This document shows, piece after piece, positions 13,131 to 25,395 of a stretch of 64,000 nucleotides of DNA; within the stretch, counting starts at the first letter, position 1, and each line of letters starts with the position of its first letter. The stretch is taken from positions 329,501 through 393,500 of the forward strand of contig NC_135564.1 in the NCBI RefSeq assembly GCF_964340395.1, read 5' to 3'. The notes beneath the pieces are model-generated. The model made no database searches. It was not told where the DNA came from and saw nothing but the letters and a program-made list of their open reading frames with translations. This DNA comes from Glandiceps talaboti (taxonomy: Eukaryota; Hemichordata; Enteropneusta; Spengelidae). The position numbers were made by a program, and so were the translations under genes.

Positions 13131-14036
13131 TCAATAATCTGCATTATCCATAAATGAAGTCTGTGCTTCTAGTTGATGTACATTCTCACTATCTGATGTA
13201 GCTGTCTCACCAGTTACTTCCACTACATCATATGCACAATAGTCTTCCAGACCAAGCTTAGAACACAGCCAGCCATAAAATCCTTTCTCAAAATCTTTGA
13301 AATCTCTTTTCCATGATGTTAAAAACCAGGAAATCTGGATAACAGCTGCATACAGAGCTATTGCAAGTGTCAGAATTACAATGACGGGAGGGTAAAAAAT
13401 TATCAACACCGGACACAATAAAATTCTATAGCCAAAGCCTTTGTCATCATAAAAATGTACAAAAATATTATACCAAGTAATGGTTCCAAGGTAGCCAGCA
13501 ACTACAAATGATGCAATAAATGCAACAGGTACACATATGAAACTGAATAATACAATATGGATGCCTTTATCAAATCCCCAAACACAGTCCTCGGGTGTAT
13601 CTTCATGTGTCAATGCTCGTAAGTTGTCCTCAGACATTGTCACGTGGATAATCTCACTGGATTTATGTCCACGTCGTAACGTACCAACCATTGTAATATT
13701 CTTACCACCAATAGATGATGTTGTTGTGTTGAGGGTATCTCTACTTGGACTGTGTTCTAACACTGTAATCTGATTGCTATCCATACTGGTATCTTTCAGT
13801 GGTTCTAATTGGACATCACAGTCCATACTGTTATCTTTCAGTGGCTCCAATTGGATGTCACAGTCCATACTGGTATCTTTCAGTGGTTCTAATTGGACGT
13901 CACATTCACTCACAACATGTGCATTATCTATACTACTACTACTACCTCCACCACTCTCTTCTCTTTCACTGTTCATCTCTCTGGCTGAACTTGACTCAGG
14001 ATCAATATTTTTACTTTTTTCTCTTGCCTTTGGCAT
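13131..14036 (-). CDS. TMEM169: Transmembrane protein 169 ortholog
   Basis: A single-exon frame of 301 codons, starting at the ATG complement at 14034-14036 (A at -3) and ending in TGA at 13131-13133. Length matches vertebrate TMEM169 (about 297 aa). The C-terminal half carries the family signature: CVWGFDKGIH at 151-160, a hydrophobic segment at about 159-184 running into YLGTITWYNIF, a second at about 204-238, then EKGFYGWLCSKLGLED at 250-265. The N-terminal 150 residues are Ser/acidic-rich, low complexity and presumably cytosolic. Residues 45-86 are three tandem copies of a 14-residue unit (CDVQLEPLKDTSMD), a coding 42-bp minisatellite. The biochemical role of the family is not established, so I infer only a two-pass membrane protein. 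No intron interrupts the coding region. Confidence 0.93.
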   Translation of the reverse strand: MPKAREKSKNIDPESSSAREMNSEREESGGGSSSSIDNAHVVSECDVQLEPLKDTSMDCDIQLEPLKDNSMDCDVQLEPLKDTSMDSNQITVLEHSPSRDTLNTTTSSIGGKNITMVGTLRRGHKSSEIIHVTMSEDNLRALTHEDTPEDCVWGFDKGIHIVLFSFICVPVAFIASFVVAGYLGTITWYNIFVHFYDDKGFGYRILLCPVLIIFYPPVIVILTLAIALYAAVIQISWFLTSWKRDFKDFEKGFYGWLCSKLGLEDYCAYDVVEVTGETATSDSENVHQLEAQTSFMDNADY

Positions 14037-14707
14037 CTTGATTTTCTAATATGCGTTTTTTTTCTTCTTTTCAGCCTAGATAATGATAAATCATAATACC
14101 ATATTAATTATTATTACATTTTTTATTTGTTTATTGAAATATTCATGTATACATATCTATTGAAAATATAATCATGCATTCAATTTCATGATTTTCAAGA
14201 TAAGATATTCAGAATTCATGATATGTCATGAATTATTAAAATTGCAATGATATTGATAGTGCAGACGGACTTATGAATAATTTATTACACTACAATGTTC
14301 CTACACATGTAGTCATTGGTCAGAGTCAAATCACATGACCCTCTTTAAATAGACTATTGCCTGTGTAGTCATATTGCCCATGTGTTCAGAGACTATTGCC
14401 CTTGGCTATTGGCACTATTGGCCGGCACTATTGGAGTTATTTTGACTGTCGTACATCTATTCTGTGCATGTTTTCCAGTGTTGTGTGCGCCAGATGACAA
14501 AGTTACTACACTGTGACACACAAGCATATTTCTTGTAAATATTTGAATAAATATAAAAACAAATGAGCTGTGGAGACACTTGAACTCCTACAAATAATGC
14601 CATGTCTGCATTCTATGGTTATCTACAAGAACAATTTGGAAATACACCATGAAAGGGAAACTTTTTTTGGATCGGTGACGAATGGTGATGGACATTGAGT
14701 GGACATG

Positions 14708-15125
14708 TGAATGAGGGACAAATGAGTGGATGGTGTAATAAAATTCTTGCTACCTGCAATACAATTCTACGCATCACTGTGGAGTCAAATGGAACGAAAT
14801 CGCTCAACAATGCATTCTAATGTCGACAACTACACTTCCGGTCGGCTATGCTAATACACAGGAATGTTACTTTCCCATTTTCAGTTGTAGACATCTCTTG
14901 TAATTTTGCTCTGGAAAGATACTGTACATATTTAAATGAGCTTAAAACTTGCGTTTATCTTATTTGTTACAAATTAAACTGTTTGGAAGAAACATTCATG
15001 TGTATTGACATAGGCGACCAGAAGTGTAGGTGTCGACAAATGCAAGCGCGGTCGCAAGACTGCTTTCCATTTGACTCCTTAGCGATGCATAGAATTGTAT
15101 TGCAGATAGCAAGAATTAATAACAC
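14708..15125. mobile_element. Decayed fold-back element
   Basis: About 14708-14832 and 15024-15125 are inverted copies about 100 bp long. Each contains TCCATTTGACTCC (or its inverse) and GAATTGTATTGCAG, followed by AGCAAGAATT, and each has GTCGACA near the inner edge. Spacer is about 190 bp. A second hairpin (15118-15277) begins exactly where the right arm stops matching, as if inserted into it. No target duplication identified. Confidence 0.6.
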
Positions 15126-15277
15126 ATGCACGAGGGCAATATCACAATTTAGTGCTTGCCCTCAGGCTGGCACTCTTTACGAAAACCTTTATGATGCCCA
15201 AGTTGATTTTGGTAAAGAGTGCCAACCCTTGTGCAGTCACTAAATTGTGATGTTGCCCTCACTGGCATGTGTTATTT
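15118..15277. mobile_element. Imperfect hairpin element
   Basis: AATAACACATGC at the left is matched by GCATGTGTTATT at the right. Inside, GGGCAATATCACAATTTAGTG and CACTAAATTGTGATGTTGCCC pair, followed by GGCACTCTTTAC and GTAAAGAGTGCC around a loop of about 35 nt. It lies at the edge of the right arm of the 14708-15125 element. It has no coding capacity; the 131-codon plus-strand frame at 14848-15243 runs through both fold-backs and is not a gene. Confidence 0.6.
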
Positions 15278-16534
15278 GACTGAAAGACAAATATAAAGGT
15301 AGCATTATCATTTGATGAAGTACTAATAAATTTGATGGATTCTGGACAATCATGGGGTTAGTTGTATGAGTGGGAACCCAGGTGATGAATGAAGGCCTAT
15401 ATATGCACTATCTTTATCAACATTCTTTAGTCACTTTGAACATGTGTACTCATCAATGACTCATTTCTTATCACTTGTTTCTATGTGGTGTATTTCCTTT
15501 CACTACTACTACCAGCCTTGAAAGTTAAGAGTTCAATCAAGGTTTCTGAATCTGTTATAATACATTATAATATATTTTTTCCCCAAGTTTATTTTCTGTA
15601 ATGATTCAATGATTGTTTACCTTGCAACCCACTCCCCCACCAACCCCCCACCTGACCACAACATTACTGTAAACATCAAACCCATGTGATATAGAGGTCT
15701 AGCTCAGACAAGTGCATGTATTAAACATGTTGAAATTGGTTAGACTTCAACAACAATGATAATGATACAACCTATTTCCAATTTTGTATCAGCTGCCACT
15801 ATTTCATATAACAATACCAGCAGTGTGCGACAAGTGAATGACCGATACTCGTGTTGTTTATGCATGTATACTTACATAACTCACATAACCATGTGTTGTA
15901 CAAAGAAATATAAATTTCTGTAGCATCAACGCAGATTCGACATAATATTTTATCACCACACCTAGCACCTGTCCCATGAACGTCCGCCACTGCACTTTCA
16001 TGGACACACTTGTCACAATTTTATATTATGTAGTGAAAGTGAAGGTTAACTGATTGAAACAGATATCGAAATTACGAAAGGAACGACATACCTGTTGTTA
16101 CAGCGTCAACCACTACATGTGGCTTGATAAGTAGTTACTCAGCTTTAGGACATTCTGCTCCGATCTCCTGTAAAAAATGGCACTGCATTGATATTTTCCA
16201 TTGACGAGCCACACCGACCACGCCGAAACCCACCAAGACCCAGTAGACTCTCTTCCTTCAGCAGCGGAAGTTTCACAAAGAACTTCCTATGTTTCGGGTA
16301 GCTTCCATTTGAAATATGACGAATATTAAAAATTGAATACGTCAAATATTATTTCTGCTATTCCAATAAACATTCGTAAACAACGTTTACACGTTTCACT
16401 ATCATTTTCCGCATAATAAAATAGGTGATATTTTCAAATAGATAAACAAACGATTTTGTCCCTCGTTATCATGCCTTCTCCAACCCGTAGTATTTTAGAT
16501 TCGCCCAACCTTGGGCATCCGGGCATCGAAAATC
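15278..16534. other. Spacer upstream of MLX, possible divergent transcription
   Basis: No certain gene. Near the MLX start the base composition becomes less AT-rich and CpG reappears (about 15950-16560), consistent with a promoter region. On the minus strand a 66-codon frame (16145-16345) of non-repetitive composition faces away from MLX, so a divergent transcript is possible. I recognise no family, and all three frames close before the next donor-like site at about 16092. Confidence 0.35.
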
Positions 16535-19500
16535 ATGGCGGAGGAAGAAGAGGGCATCTCATGGAGAGCGCAAGATCAACAATCGGTAAAACTTTATCAA
16601 CAGTGTACTTTTATTGAAGTGAAACGTAATTTCCGAATTCTAAAAATACTACAGTATAGTTTGAGCTGTCGTTTGTGTTCTTTATAGTTACGGCTATGAT
16701 AGAAAATGGGAAATGCATACACGTTGGTGATCTGAAGTTGTGCTGCAGTCAGTGCATGCAGATCAGTAGTAAATTCGCAGTGATCACGTAGACCGCACAT
16801 GCTATTTTGTTGTTCGACACTTTTATTTGTTTACATGTACATTTCGTCTGAACTTTTATTCTTTTATTCGTCTGCCCAACAGACAACTGCTTTTATCGTT
16901 GGTAGTGACACTTTTGGGGATGCAAGTTTCGATCAGAGTAAGTCATTTGCTTTGTTACATTTGTAATGGTGTAAACGTATGTACAAGTTGATGTTTAGTT
17001 TGCGTAAGTCGTAACGTTCACACTGTACTGTGTGTGTTCATTTGTCGGTCAATATCCATATCCTATCTGCAGTATTAGCTATTCCGCTCTTATGTATCTC
17101 GGTTCTCCGCTTTGGGTTTTTGCAAACCCCGTAAGTAAATAATGAGTAAAATATAAAAAAGTATTGCAAATAAAAACAAAGCTACGTATACGGTATACGG
17201 TAGAGTTCAATCCATGTCATGCATGTGTTGTCGTTACGTTCCGGGGGGGGGGGGGGGGGGTTCCGAACGCCAGTTACTTGTTTTGAGTGTAAATACATGT
17301 ATTTGAAGGCTTATGCTTTCTTGCTGTGTCCAGACGAATTCTAAAATTCCTATCCCACGATCGTGAAAAACACGATGGGTTTCAGTAATTACGTCATTCC
17401 TATTTTTGTATAGGGGTACTCCCCATATCCTAAGGGCAGCATCTATGATTTTCGAATTTACAGTTGGTGTTTTGGTGTTCAAAAAAATATGTGATGAAAG
17501 TCAGTTTTGCACAATTGTCTCGTAAATGAATTATTTGATTGTTGAATAGCATGTTATATTCGCTTTTTAGATTGTTGTCCTTCCTTGCCAACACATAAGA
17601 ACAACTGATAAAAGAGTAGTCCTTGCAGATGGAGTAAGTCCCAACTCAATTCTGACATTGCCCCTCCTTCTTCTACACCATCCTGCAAAAACTTGTGTAA
17701 CAAGTATCACATACAAAATAACTAAAATGACTAAAAATTTTGAAATAGGAACTTTTCAGTATTTCAAACCACCTTCTTTATATATGCGAATGTACACTGC
17801 CATATTAACTATGCCATAGGTGTACAAAAGTTGGTCAAGGAAGGTAATTTGAGCTAAGGAAATTTTTGCTCATTTGCGCAGGGACTATTGCATGTAGTCA
17901 AAGAGATGTGAAATGATTAAATAGTCAATCAGTTGCCAATATTTGACAGCTGAGTCTCATAATTCTGTGATATTAGGCATAGCTGGGGTAGTACAAGTTT
18001 GTTGTACAGCTCTTTGCAGGATAGAGAAGGAAAAGGGACCATGTCAGAATCGAGTCCTGATGTACTCTGTCTGCAAGCAGGAATAATGAAAGAGGTTCTA
18101 GTCTAATTTGAATCAATAGATCATGATCTAACCATCAAAACAGTACAAATGATTTATACAGTAATTGATATAAAAATTTGTAAGGACAGCTTTTCAGATT
18201 TGAATAATGTAAATTCAGAAGTACAAACAGTATCTGAGACAGAGAGATGCTGTTATTTTCTTCTTGATGGCTCTGACCAATGCTAAACAGTGGTCTGTCA
18301 TCATATCTGAGGTGATATTTATTAATGTCTTTGCAGTGTGTTCACAGTGGAGTTTGAAATGAAACATAATATCACAGTGCAAGCATGACTATATTTTTAA
18401 TGTATTATGAATATATTCAGTTGCAAATTAGAGCTCTTGAGTTTCACACTTGGTTTATAATTGTCTTGTGGATAATTATGGACTGTATAGAGTCACTGCT
18501 AACACCAGTTGGTGATGTCAGCATTCCAAAACGTATCTTCTTAAATTTACCCCTTGTAGTAGACTTTCCAGGCAATGGTGATCTGAAAATTGAAGCATCA
18601 AGTCCACCACCAACAGGACAGGGTGGAAACCAGAGACATCTTGTAAGAGCTAACAGTAGCAATGCATCTATGTCACATACTGAAAGTGCTTCATCCTTAC
18701 AACTTACAGGTAAGTAAAGTTTTGGTAAAGTTTATTGCAAAGTGTGGGAGCCTTGACATTCCTACCGTGTTAGTATGCAAATTGCATATACAGTGTAGTA
18801 TTACACAATGTCACTTCGTTTTGTATTGTTCAACAAAAGCCAAGGATAACAGTACCTCTGATGTGCAGCTCCAGCAAGACATTGACCGCAATGTTTGATG
18901 CTGTGCAACCTGTTTTAAAGTTAACAGAATTGTCCAAGGGTCTAGCAGCTAGACTAGAATGTCAATATATTCAACAGTTTGGGAAAACATGAACAAGGGT
19001 TCCAAATTACTTACAAGTAACATTTCACCTGTTGAAGTTGACAACCTTTGTCAAACATTACTAGATGTAAAGTCTTTGTCAAACATTACTAGATGTAAAG
19101 CCAGTAAAACAGACAGTTTGACAAAGCCTGTCAATCTAACAGGCCAAAATGTCACCTGTAAGTAATTTGAACCGTGGTTGTTTAACAAGAACTGTTTATT
19201 ACTTGGAACATTTCTAGTTTCACACCTAACTTACCATTACAAGGATCAGTGTGCCTGCTAAGCCCATTTGACTTACCACTGCACTGTTACACACCAATTT
19301 CTTATGACTCACTAACAATGAGATTGAGATTGCCTCCTCAACTCAACACTTTCTCCTTTTACATCAATGATAACATTTGCAATTCCTTTGTAGATGATGA
19401 TGATGATGATACCACTAACGTAAGAAATTACAGAGATAAAAGACGTAGTGCTCATACAGCTGCTGAACAAAAACGAAGAGATGCAATCAAGGTAAGATAA

Positions 19501-22412
19501 AGAACTGAAGACAAGAAACTTACCACGATTTTTACTTTGAACAATGAACAATATGTAGACAATTGTGTTAATGTTGACTCAAAAATATCAAAATAATTAA
19601 AAGCAATAAAGCAATGATTATATTTATTGGATATAACAATTTATTTGACTCAAGATAGAGTAGTTTAATGCGATATCATCATCAGAGGTATTCACATAAA
19701 CCATTGTAGGAAATCCCCAACATGGCCAAACACATATCAAATCAGAGGTATTCACATAAACCATTGTAGGAAATCCCCACCATGACCAAACACATATCAA
19801 ATCAGAGGTATTCACATAAACCATTGTAGGAAATCCCCACCATGACCAAACACATATCAAATCAGATGTATTCACATAAACCATTGTAGGAAATCCCCAA
19901 CATGGCCAGACACTATCAAATGCATAGGGCTTCTTTTCAAGATTTCAAAGTTGAATAAGTTACCAAGATGTTATTTTATCACCCATAGTCATATGTGAGT
20001 CGATAGCAGTAATCAATACAGTGTACTAAGGGCAGAAATAAACCTGACTGCACATTTCCTTTAATTCCCAATAAATTGCTACCATAGGTTTTCATATCAC
20101 GAAACCTCAAAGTACATGTGTAAATTAGACAACTGTTGTATATTCAAAAAGAAACAAATCTTGGTCATCACATCATAATGTATCACCACTATACTAACAT
20201 GTTATGTTGATTTCCTTCACACAGAAAGGTTATGAAGACCTACAGAATATTGTACCTACATGTCAACAAGCAGACACTGTAGGTTCACAAAAACTTAGTA
20301 AAGCTGCCATCCTACAGAGATCCATTGATTACATCAAGTTCCTTGGACAACAGAAAAAGAAACAAGAAGATGATCTCAGTGCACTCAGGAAAGAAGTCAT
20401 GGCACTTAAAATTATGAAGGCGTGAGTTTGGTGTATTATGACAGTATCTATTCATTCATATAGGGTTATTCATTGTGAATAATCAAGAGATTGAGATTAC
20501 AATATCTTTCTTCTCATTAACCCCAAGCCCTATTCTTTCATTGTTGAATATACCAGCAGTAAAAATGCATCATTTGGAGTCATGATGGGTGAATGGTTAG
20601 AGTGGTTGGTTTGGAATCGGCAGGTTGCAGGTTCAAATCTCATCTCTGCCATTTGTTTCTGAATGGCTAAAGTCCTTAGGCAATATTTGAACCATGATTG
20701 TGGTTCAGTCAACCCAGCTTTATAATTAGGGACCTGGTAGGATAGAGGTTGTGATGTGCTAATAAATGCTGCAATGGATTGTATGCTCACCAGGGAGTTG
20801 AGGAAATATAAATGGCTGTTGTGCTGCCATTAATCCATGCCGGGGTAATAATTGTGAACGCCTCAGGAGAAAAGGCACAAAATAAATGCACATCATTAGT
20901 CATACTTTATATTAGATGAATGCTTGTTAGTCGCCCCCACAGACTTGGCTATCTGGCTTGAAAATGTCATTCACTCGATCTGTCAAACCAGTAAGTCAGG
21001 TCACTCCCAGATGATATTGTTTGAAGTATAATAATTGGAATCTCTCTGTCCTATTATTTCATTCCAGCAATTATGAACAGATAGTGAAGGCACATCAAAA
21101 TACACCGGCTAGTGGAAGAAATCAAATATCAGATGAAGTCAAATTTCAAGTGGTAGGTTGTTTTCATCCTTTCACAGTTCAAAGGCAAATATTCCAGTCA
21201 GTACTTAGTAGTAATTGATTAGCATAAGTATTTTCACAATCATAGCTAATATTTTCAGAAGAATCCAGTGCCTAAATCTGTATACCAGGGGATATTTGTT
21301 TGTACACAACAAACTACAAGATGGGAAAACAGGATTAAATTCTTATCGGCATTATAAAGAAAATGACATTTTAAAACCCTTTGCAAGCAGCACTGTTTTA
21401 ATTGAGTTTCAGATCTCACCTCTAGATCTCACTAGGATCTTCCACCATTATTATGATAAAAGTGATGTGAAAGTAATTGAAACGCTGAAGAGTCAGGAGA
21501 AAAGCAGAACAGATTGACATTGGATTTGTTACTTACCAAATGTATTACAGATGTTATGGACACATTGTATTTGCCAATAAGAACACAAACACTGCATAGA
21601 AAGAGAGTGGAACATTTTCTGATACGTTATTCATAATATTGATTTCAAACTTGTCATCTTTCACCAGTTCAAAGCCATCATGGATGCCCAGTTCCAGTCA
21701 TTTAATGCATCAATATCTGTGGCTAGTTTTGCTGAGTTGTCAGGTTGTGTGTTCCATTGGTTAGAAGAATGCTGCAAACCACAGGTACAGATAGTGGATC
21801 ACAGATGGTAGCAAAAATGCTATGTAGTCATCACATAAAAACCTTTGGAATAAAATTTTATTTTGTGTCAGCCAGACATTGTTTTGTTCTGTATAAAGGA
21901 GTCAGAAAGCATGGGGTGTGAAATTTCTTTGTGTAGATTTTCCTTAACACTCCTTTCCTCTCCATGTTCAAGCCTACCAACAAAGTCACTGAAGTTCAAA
22001 ATTTTAGCAACTCAAGGGGCTCAAGGGGAAAGGAGGGGGGGGGGGATTTTTGACAAGTGTTTTATAGTTTGAAACCATATCTTTACATTTTATTTGAAAT
22101 TTTGCATGTTGCTGATATTTTCAGAGTGAAATTAGCAACTAAAATGACAAAGTGATGAAGCCCCATACTTTATATTTGAATACAGTGTACAAGGGTATAT
22201 GATATTGGAAATTATTATATGGATGTGAACGTATTCATGTCCATGGAATTCTGCATTCACATAGATCATGGTCAATATTGATAGAAATGACATTAGATGC
22301 AATGACACTCACAGTTTTTTCTTCTCTTTTACAGGCTTTACGTGATTTGGTTCTTGGTGTTCTAAGAAATGTTAGTGTACAGCTTTATGGCAGCCAACCA
22401 ACAACACTATAA
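16535..22412 (+). CDS. MLX: Max-like protein X, bHLH-leucine zipper factor
   Basis: Eight coding exons: 16535-16585, 16883-16937, 18572-18709, 19394-19491, 20225-20421, 21068-21152, 21668-21784 and 22335-22412. All have GT-AG borders and compatible phases, giving 272 aa. The ATG has A at -3 and G at +4. The basic region has RRSAHTAAEQKRRDAIK with the E-box-reading triad His102, Glu106, Arg110. Helix-loop-helix and zipper follow (KGYEDLQNIVPTCQQ, QKLSKAAILQRSIDYIKFL, KKKQEDDLSALRKEV). The C-terminal dimerisation and cytoplasmic-retention domain contains FQSFNASISVASFAELSG and CVFHWLEECCKPQ. The known family role is nuclear E-box/ChoRE binding as obligate partner of Mondo/ChREBP and some MXD proteins in nutrient-responsive transcription. 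Exon 4 opens on an Asp run (six GAT codons across the junction) matching the acidic stretch of vertebrate MLX. The N-terminus is shorter than the longest human isoform. Confidence 0.96.
19030..19100. repeat. Short tandem duplication in MLX intron 3
   Basis: Two head-to-tail copies of about 29 bp with the core TTTGTCAAACATTACTAGAT. Intronic; it opens a short frame at 18959-19165 that is not an exon. Confidence 0.75.
19679..19918. repeat. 60-bp minisatellite, four copies, MLX intron 4
   Basis: Four units of 60 bp start at 19681, 19741, 19801 and 19861. Each contains GTATTCACATAAACCATTGT and GGAAATCCCCA and differs by one to three bases. The minus strand is open through it (20-residue period) only because 60 is divisible by three. 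Confidence 0.92.
20583..20890 (+). mobile_element. tRNA-derived SINE in MLX intron 5
   Basis: The 5' part looks like a tRNA gene with pol III promoter boxes: an A box at about 20594-20605 (TGGTTAGAGTGG) and a B box at 20630-20640 (GGTTCAAATCT), 25 nt apart. The following body has a conserved-SINE look, with GTCCTTAGGCAA then GGGACCTGGTAGGATAGAGG. I infer a tRNA-derived SINE with an internal conserved domain; the family cannot be named from the sequence alone. The 3' end is uncertain. Confidence 0.65.
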
Positions 22413-23630
22413 CATTTACATTTTACTTACTTTAAAAAACATTTCATGTGTTTTGTGTTTAAAAGGGGGGAAATCATGTTTAAAGAACACTTTGTATGAG
22501 TGTAAAAGAAATTATTCCAAACTTCTGTTTTGTAATGTACCTGCTTTTCTGAATGCATGACATTTGACACAACCGAATGAAAACTAAGAAGACAGTTTGT
22601 GTAGTTGAAAAATGCAGTCTGCCACTTTTCAGGGGGAGGGGGGTTATAAACAGTCATATCAGGGGCATTAATTTATTATATAGTCCACTTAATAACAAAT
22701 ATGTCTATGTCAAGGAAAGTGAGGTCATAGTTCAGCTGTCATTTTCTGTGTTCTACAAAATTGCCAAAATAGTATCCAAACAGAGTCTGCCAAGATGCAA
22801 AGGACTGTTGGTTTCTTATAGTTTCAGTAATACCGAATCTGAAGAGATCATCAGGACAGCTCCATGGGTAACAAGACTAGATTATTTATGGTTGACAAGA
22901 ATGTGACAAGATTATTTACAACAGTTAATGTTTATGATACTGTATGTCCCCCAATGCAACATTTAAAATGGTAGCGGGCCTGTTGACTAGAAAATTAAAT
23001 CACAGTAACCCTATATAACAAAGTATGAACTGTAGTCGCAACAAATTATCACCAATAGCAATACTGAATCTTTCACCAGACATATTGAAATGTACCGACG
23101 AGAAATCATTGAAATTTGAGTATTAATTTAAACAAATTTCAAAGCTCTTGTAGAAGTCATCTTTCGTGTCTCATCACAAAATCTGACTACTGATTCTTTT
23201 CTTGTTTTTCTTCTTTGTGTATTTGACACTTGGCCCATCATTTGAACACTTTGAAATACAGTTTGTTTCAGTCTCAGTCTATGATTTAGCCCAGACACTT
23301 GACTTGGCAATCTGGCTTGACAGTGTTGTTTACCAGATGAGCCAGTGTGTTGTGTCAGATAACCAAGTCTCCGGGATACCTGGGGATTTGAAAATTACAA
23401 CCTTAAGAAATGTAATTAAATAAAGGATATTTTGTATATCCTTGACAAAATATCAGCAACGCACAAGATTTAGACAGTTACAAAATCAAAATTGTTGAAT
23501 ATTTCATTTATATGGTTAATTGTACCAAGTACAACTAATATTCAATCATATCTTACCTATTCTTAATCTCACTCCAAATAACAGATAGTTTGTGTTTACA
23601 TGCTCAGTATATTGAAATGAGCTTCATAGT

Positions 23631-23825
23631 GAACACATATTGCCTGGCCTTGAGGGCTATAGCACCCGTTTATTACACCCGAGGGACTGTGAGTTACCAG
23701 AATCACATGCTATTTCCCAAGGCCGAAGGCCGAGGGAAATAGCATGTGATTCTAGTAACTCACAGTCACGAGGGGGTAATGAACGGGTGCTATAGCCCGA
23801 ATATAGGCCTGGCAATATGTGTTTT
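23631..23825. mobile_element. Long hairpin MITE downstream of MLX
   Basis: The arms pair across about 95 nt with few mismatches. AACACATATTGCC at the left is inverse to the right end. Inside, GGGCTATAGCACCCGTT pairs with AACGGGTGCTATAGCCC, and AATCACATGCTATTTCCC pairs with GGGAAATAGCATGTGATT. The loop is GGCC-GAA-GGCC near 23722-23730. The next 170 bp contain a related palindrome, CTATTTCCCTAGGGAAATAG (about 23938-23957), and two copies of GCTGTGAACTC, so the full element may extend to about 24005. No clear target duplication. Confidence 0.75.
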
Positions 23826-24691
23826 ATAATATACCTCATGCTGTGAACTCGCGGTGGCAGACGACATCATCAGAAGCTGCCATTTTGACCTGCTGTGAAC
23901 TCACGGTGGTCACGTGACCATGTAATAGTTGATGGAACTATTTCCCTAGGGAAATAGTCATTCTATTTTCCTATCACGTGACTGATTCTAGCGAATCATG
24001 GCACCGCATTATCACTAGGTATATTATAATCATAAATATTGTCAGTGACAAAATCATCACAAGTTTCATCTGTTGCAAAAGAGAGAATTCATTTCAAATT
24101 GCATTCTATGGTGTGCTTGTAATGCACCTCCCATTATTGTGCCAATATTATGTATATTACTATTACACATTTTACGGTTCCAAGTTTTTAAGTGTTCATA
24201 TGATATTAGTAGTAGTTTTCTGAGTGTGTCTTTCAAGATGCATATTCCATCTTATATACTTTAAACATACAAATTTGTGTACTAACCAATCCATAGAACA
24301 GTTTAGCAGCCATCTTGGATTATTCCTGTCAATCAGACAAGCTTTAAACCCATTTCTAAAACATTTATACTATTACTTCCATGCATCATACAGATGTGCT
24401 TTCATCCGTCAGATTGTGAACATCCCAAGAAATAGTATGTATCAACCATAAACACTAAGATGAAAATGCATCCTTTCAGCTCTGGTGCAAATGTGTTATA
24501 AAACCTATAGAATTACACTACAGAGTATTACCACAGATACTGTTATTGTTATGCAAAATGTAATTATATTCAAAAACTAATATTACTGGAATAAATGTCT
24601 ATGAACACTCGTTCTGTCTTGTTCTTCTATCAACTCACATGTCATTTTCACCTTTTCTGCATATTATTGTTTAATTTTGTTTGATTTCAAC

Positions 24692-24697
24692 AATAAA
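24692..24697 (+). promoter_or_regulatory. Candidate polyadenylation signal, possibly MLX
   Basis: AATAAA followed within 40 nt by GT-rich sequence (TTTGTATGTTGTTGTACTT). If it serves MLX, the 3' untranslated region is about 2.3 kb and includes the 23.6 kb hairpin; nearer sites cannot be excluded. Confidence 0.3.
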
Positions 24698-25029
24698 AAC
24701 TGTAAATAATGCAAGTTTGTATGTTGTTGTACTTTCTGTTACAAAATATATGCATCATCAATAGCCAAGACTAATTCAATCATTGCAATGCTTTGAATCA
24801 ATCCATGCTGGCATAATATCTGAAGAAAACAATAGTTAGGTCAATGTCTCCGATAGTTGGCGCCCTTGTACCAGCTAGTGTAACATTATAAGCTTTGTCC
24901 CTTTCTATTCGTATGCCCGTTCGTATTCTGTTCATATATGATTATTATCTTTCTATTCATATGATTATTTTTTAACTTCGATGTACTTTTGGTACATACA
25001 TTAAATATAACAAGGCACTCATGTTATAA

Positions 25030-25395
25030 TGCGTGTTATGTAGCTTATAGTTTTAAGAAGTAATTTACATAATTAATGGCTGTGGTAATAAGGCTATATC
25101 TTAAAGTAAGAATATAATTCAATTACATATATCAACCATAGTAAGCGCGGATGTCCTACAAGTCTGTTGGCATAGTACTTAGTTTTAATGAGTAATTTCA
25201 ATCATTAATGGTTTTTGGTAATTATACTATATATTAAGAATGCAAGTTTCAAATTCAACATAATTTGGCACAGAGGTCAATCGTAACAAGAACACGTATC
25301 CTATAAATCCTGTTGGCATATTATTTTATTTTTAATGGTTAATGTACACATTAATTATTTTCGGTATTGTAATTAGGCTATACATTTCAACAGTG
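25030..25395. repeat. Degenerate long tandem repeat
   Basis: Two to three diverged copies of about 150-185 bp. Each runs through a TAGTTTTAA/TAATTT segment, an ATTAATGG...GGTAAT segment, a long AT tract and then TCCTAYAARTCYTGTTGGCAT. No coding capacity; it may be part of an old element. Confidence 0.5.

Noticed and set aside
12341-13144. 267-codon minus-strand frame with NILVVLY heptads
   Set aside because: Pure translation of a 21-bp minisatellite; it overlaps the TMEM169 coding end in another frame.
14848-15243. 131-codon plus-strand frame
   Set aside because: It runs through two fold-back elements and has no family resemblance.
20583-20650. Functional tRNA gene
   Set aside because: A and B boxes are present, but the sequence does not fold into a full cloverleaf with a 7-bp acceptor stem that I can draw, and it continues into a SINE body.
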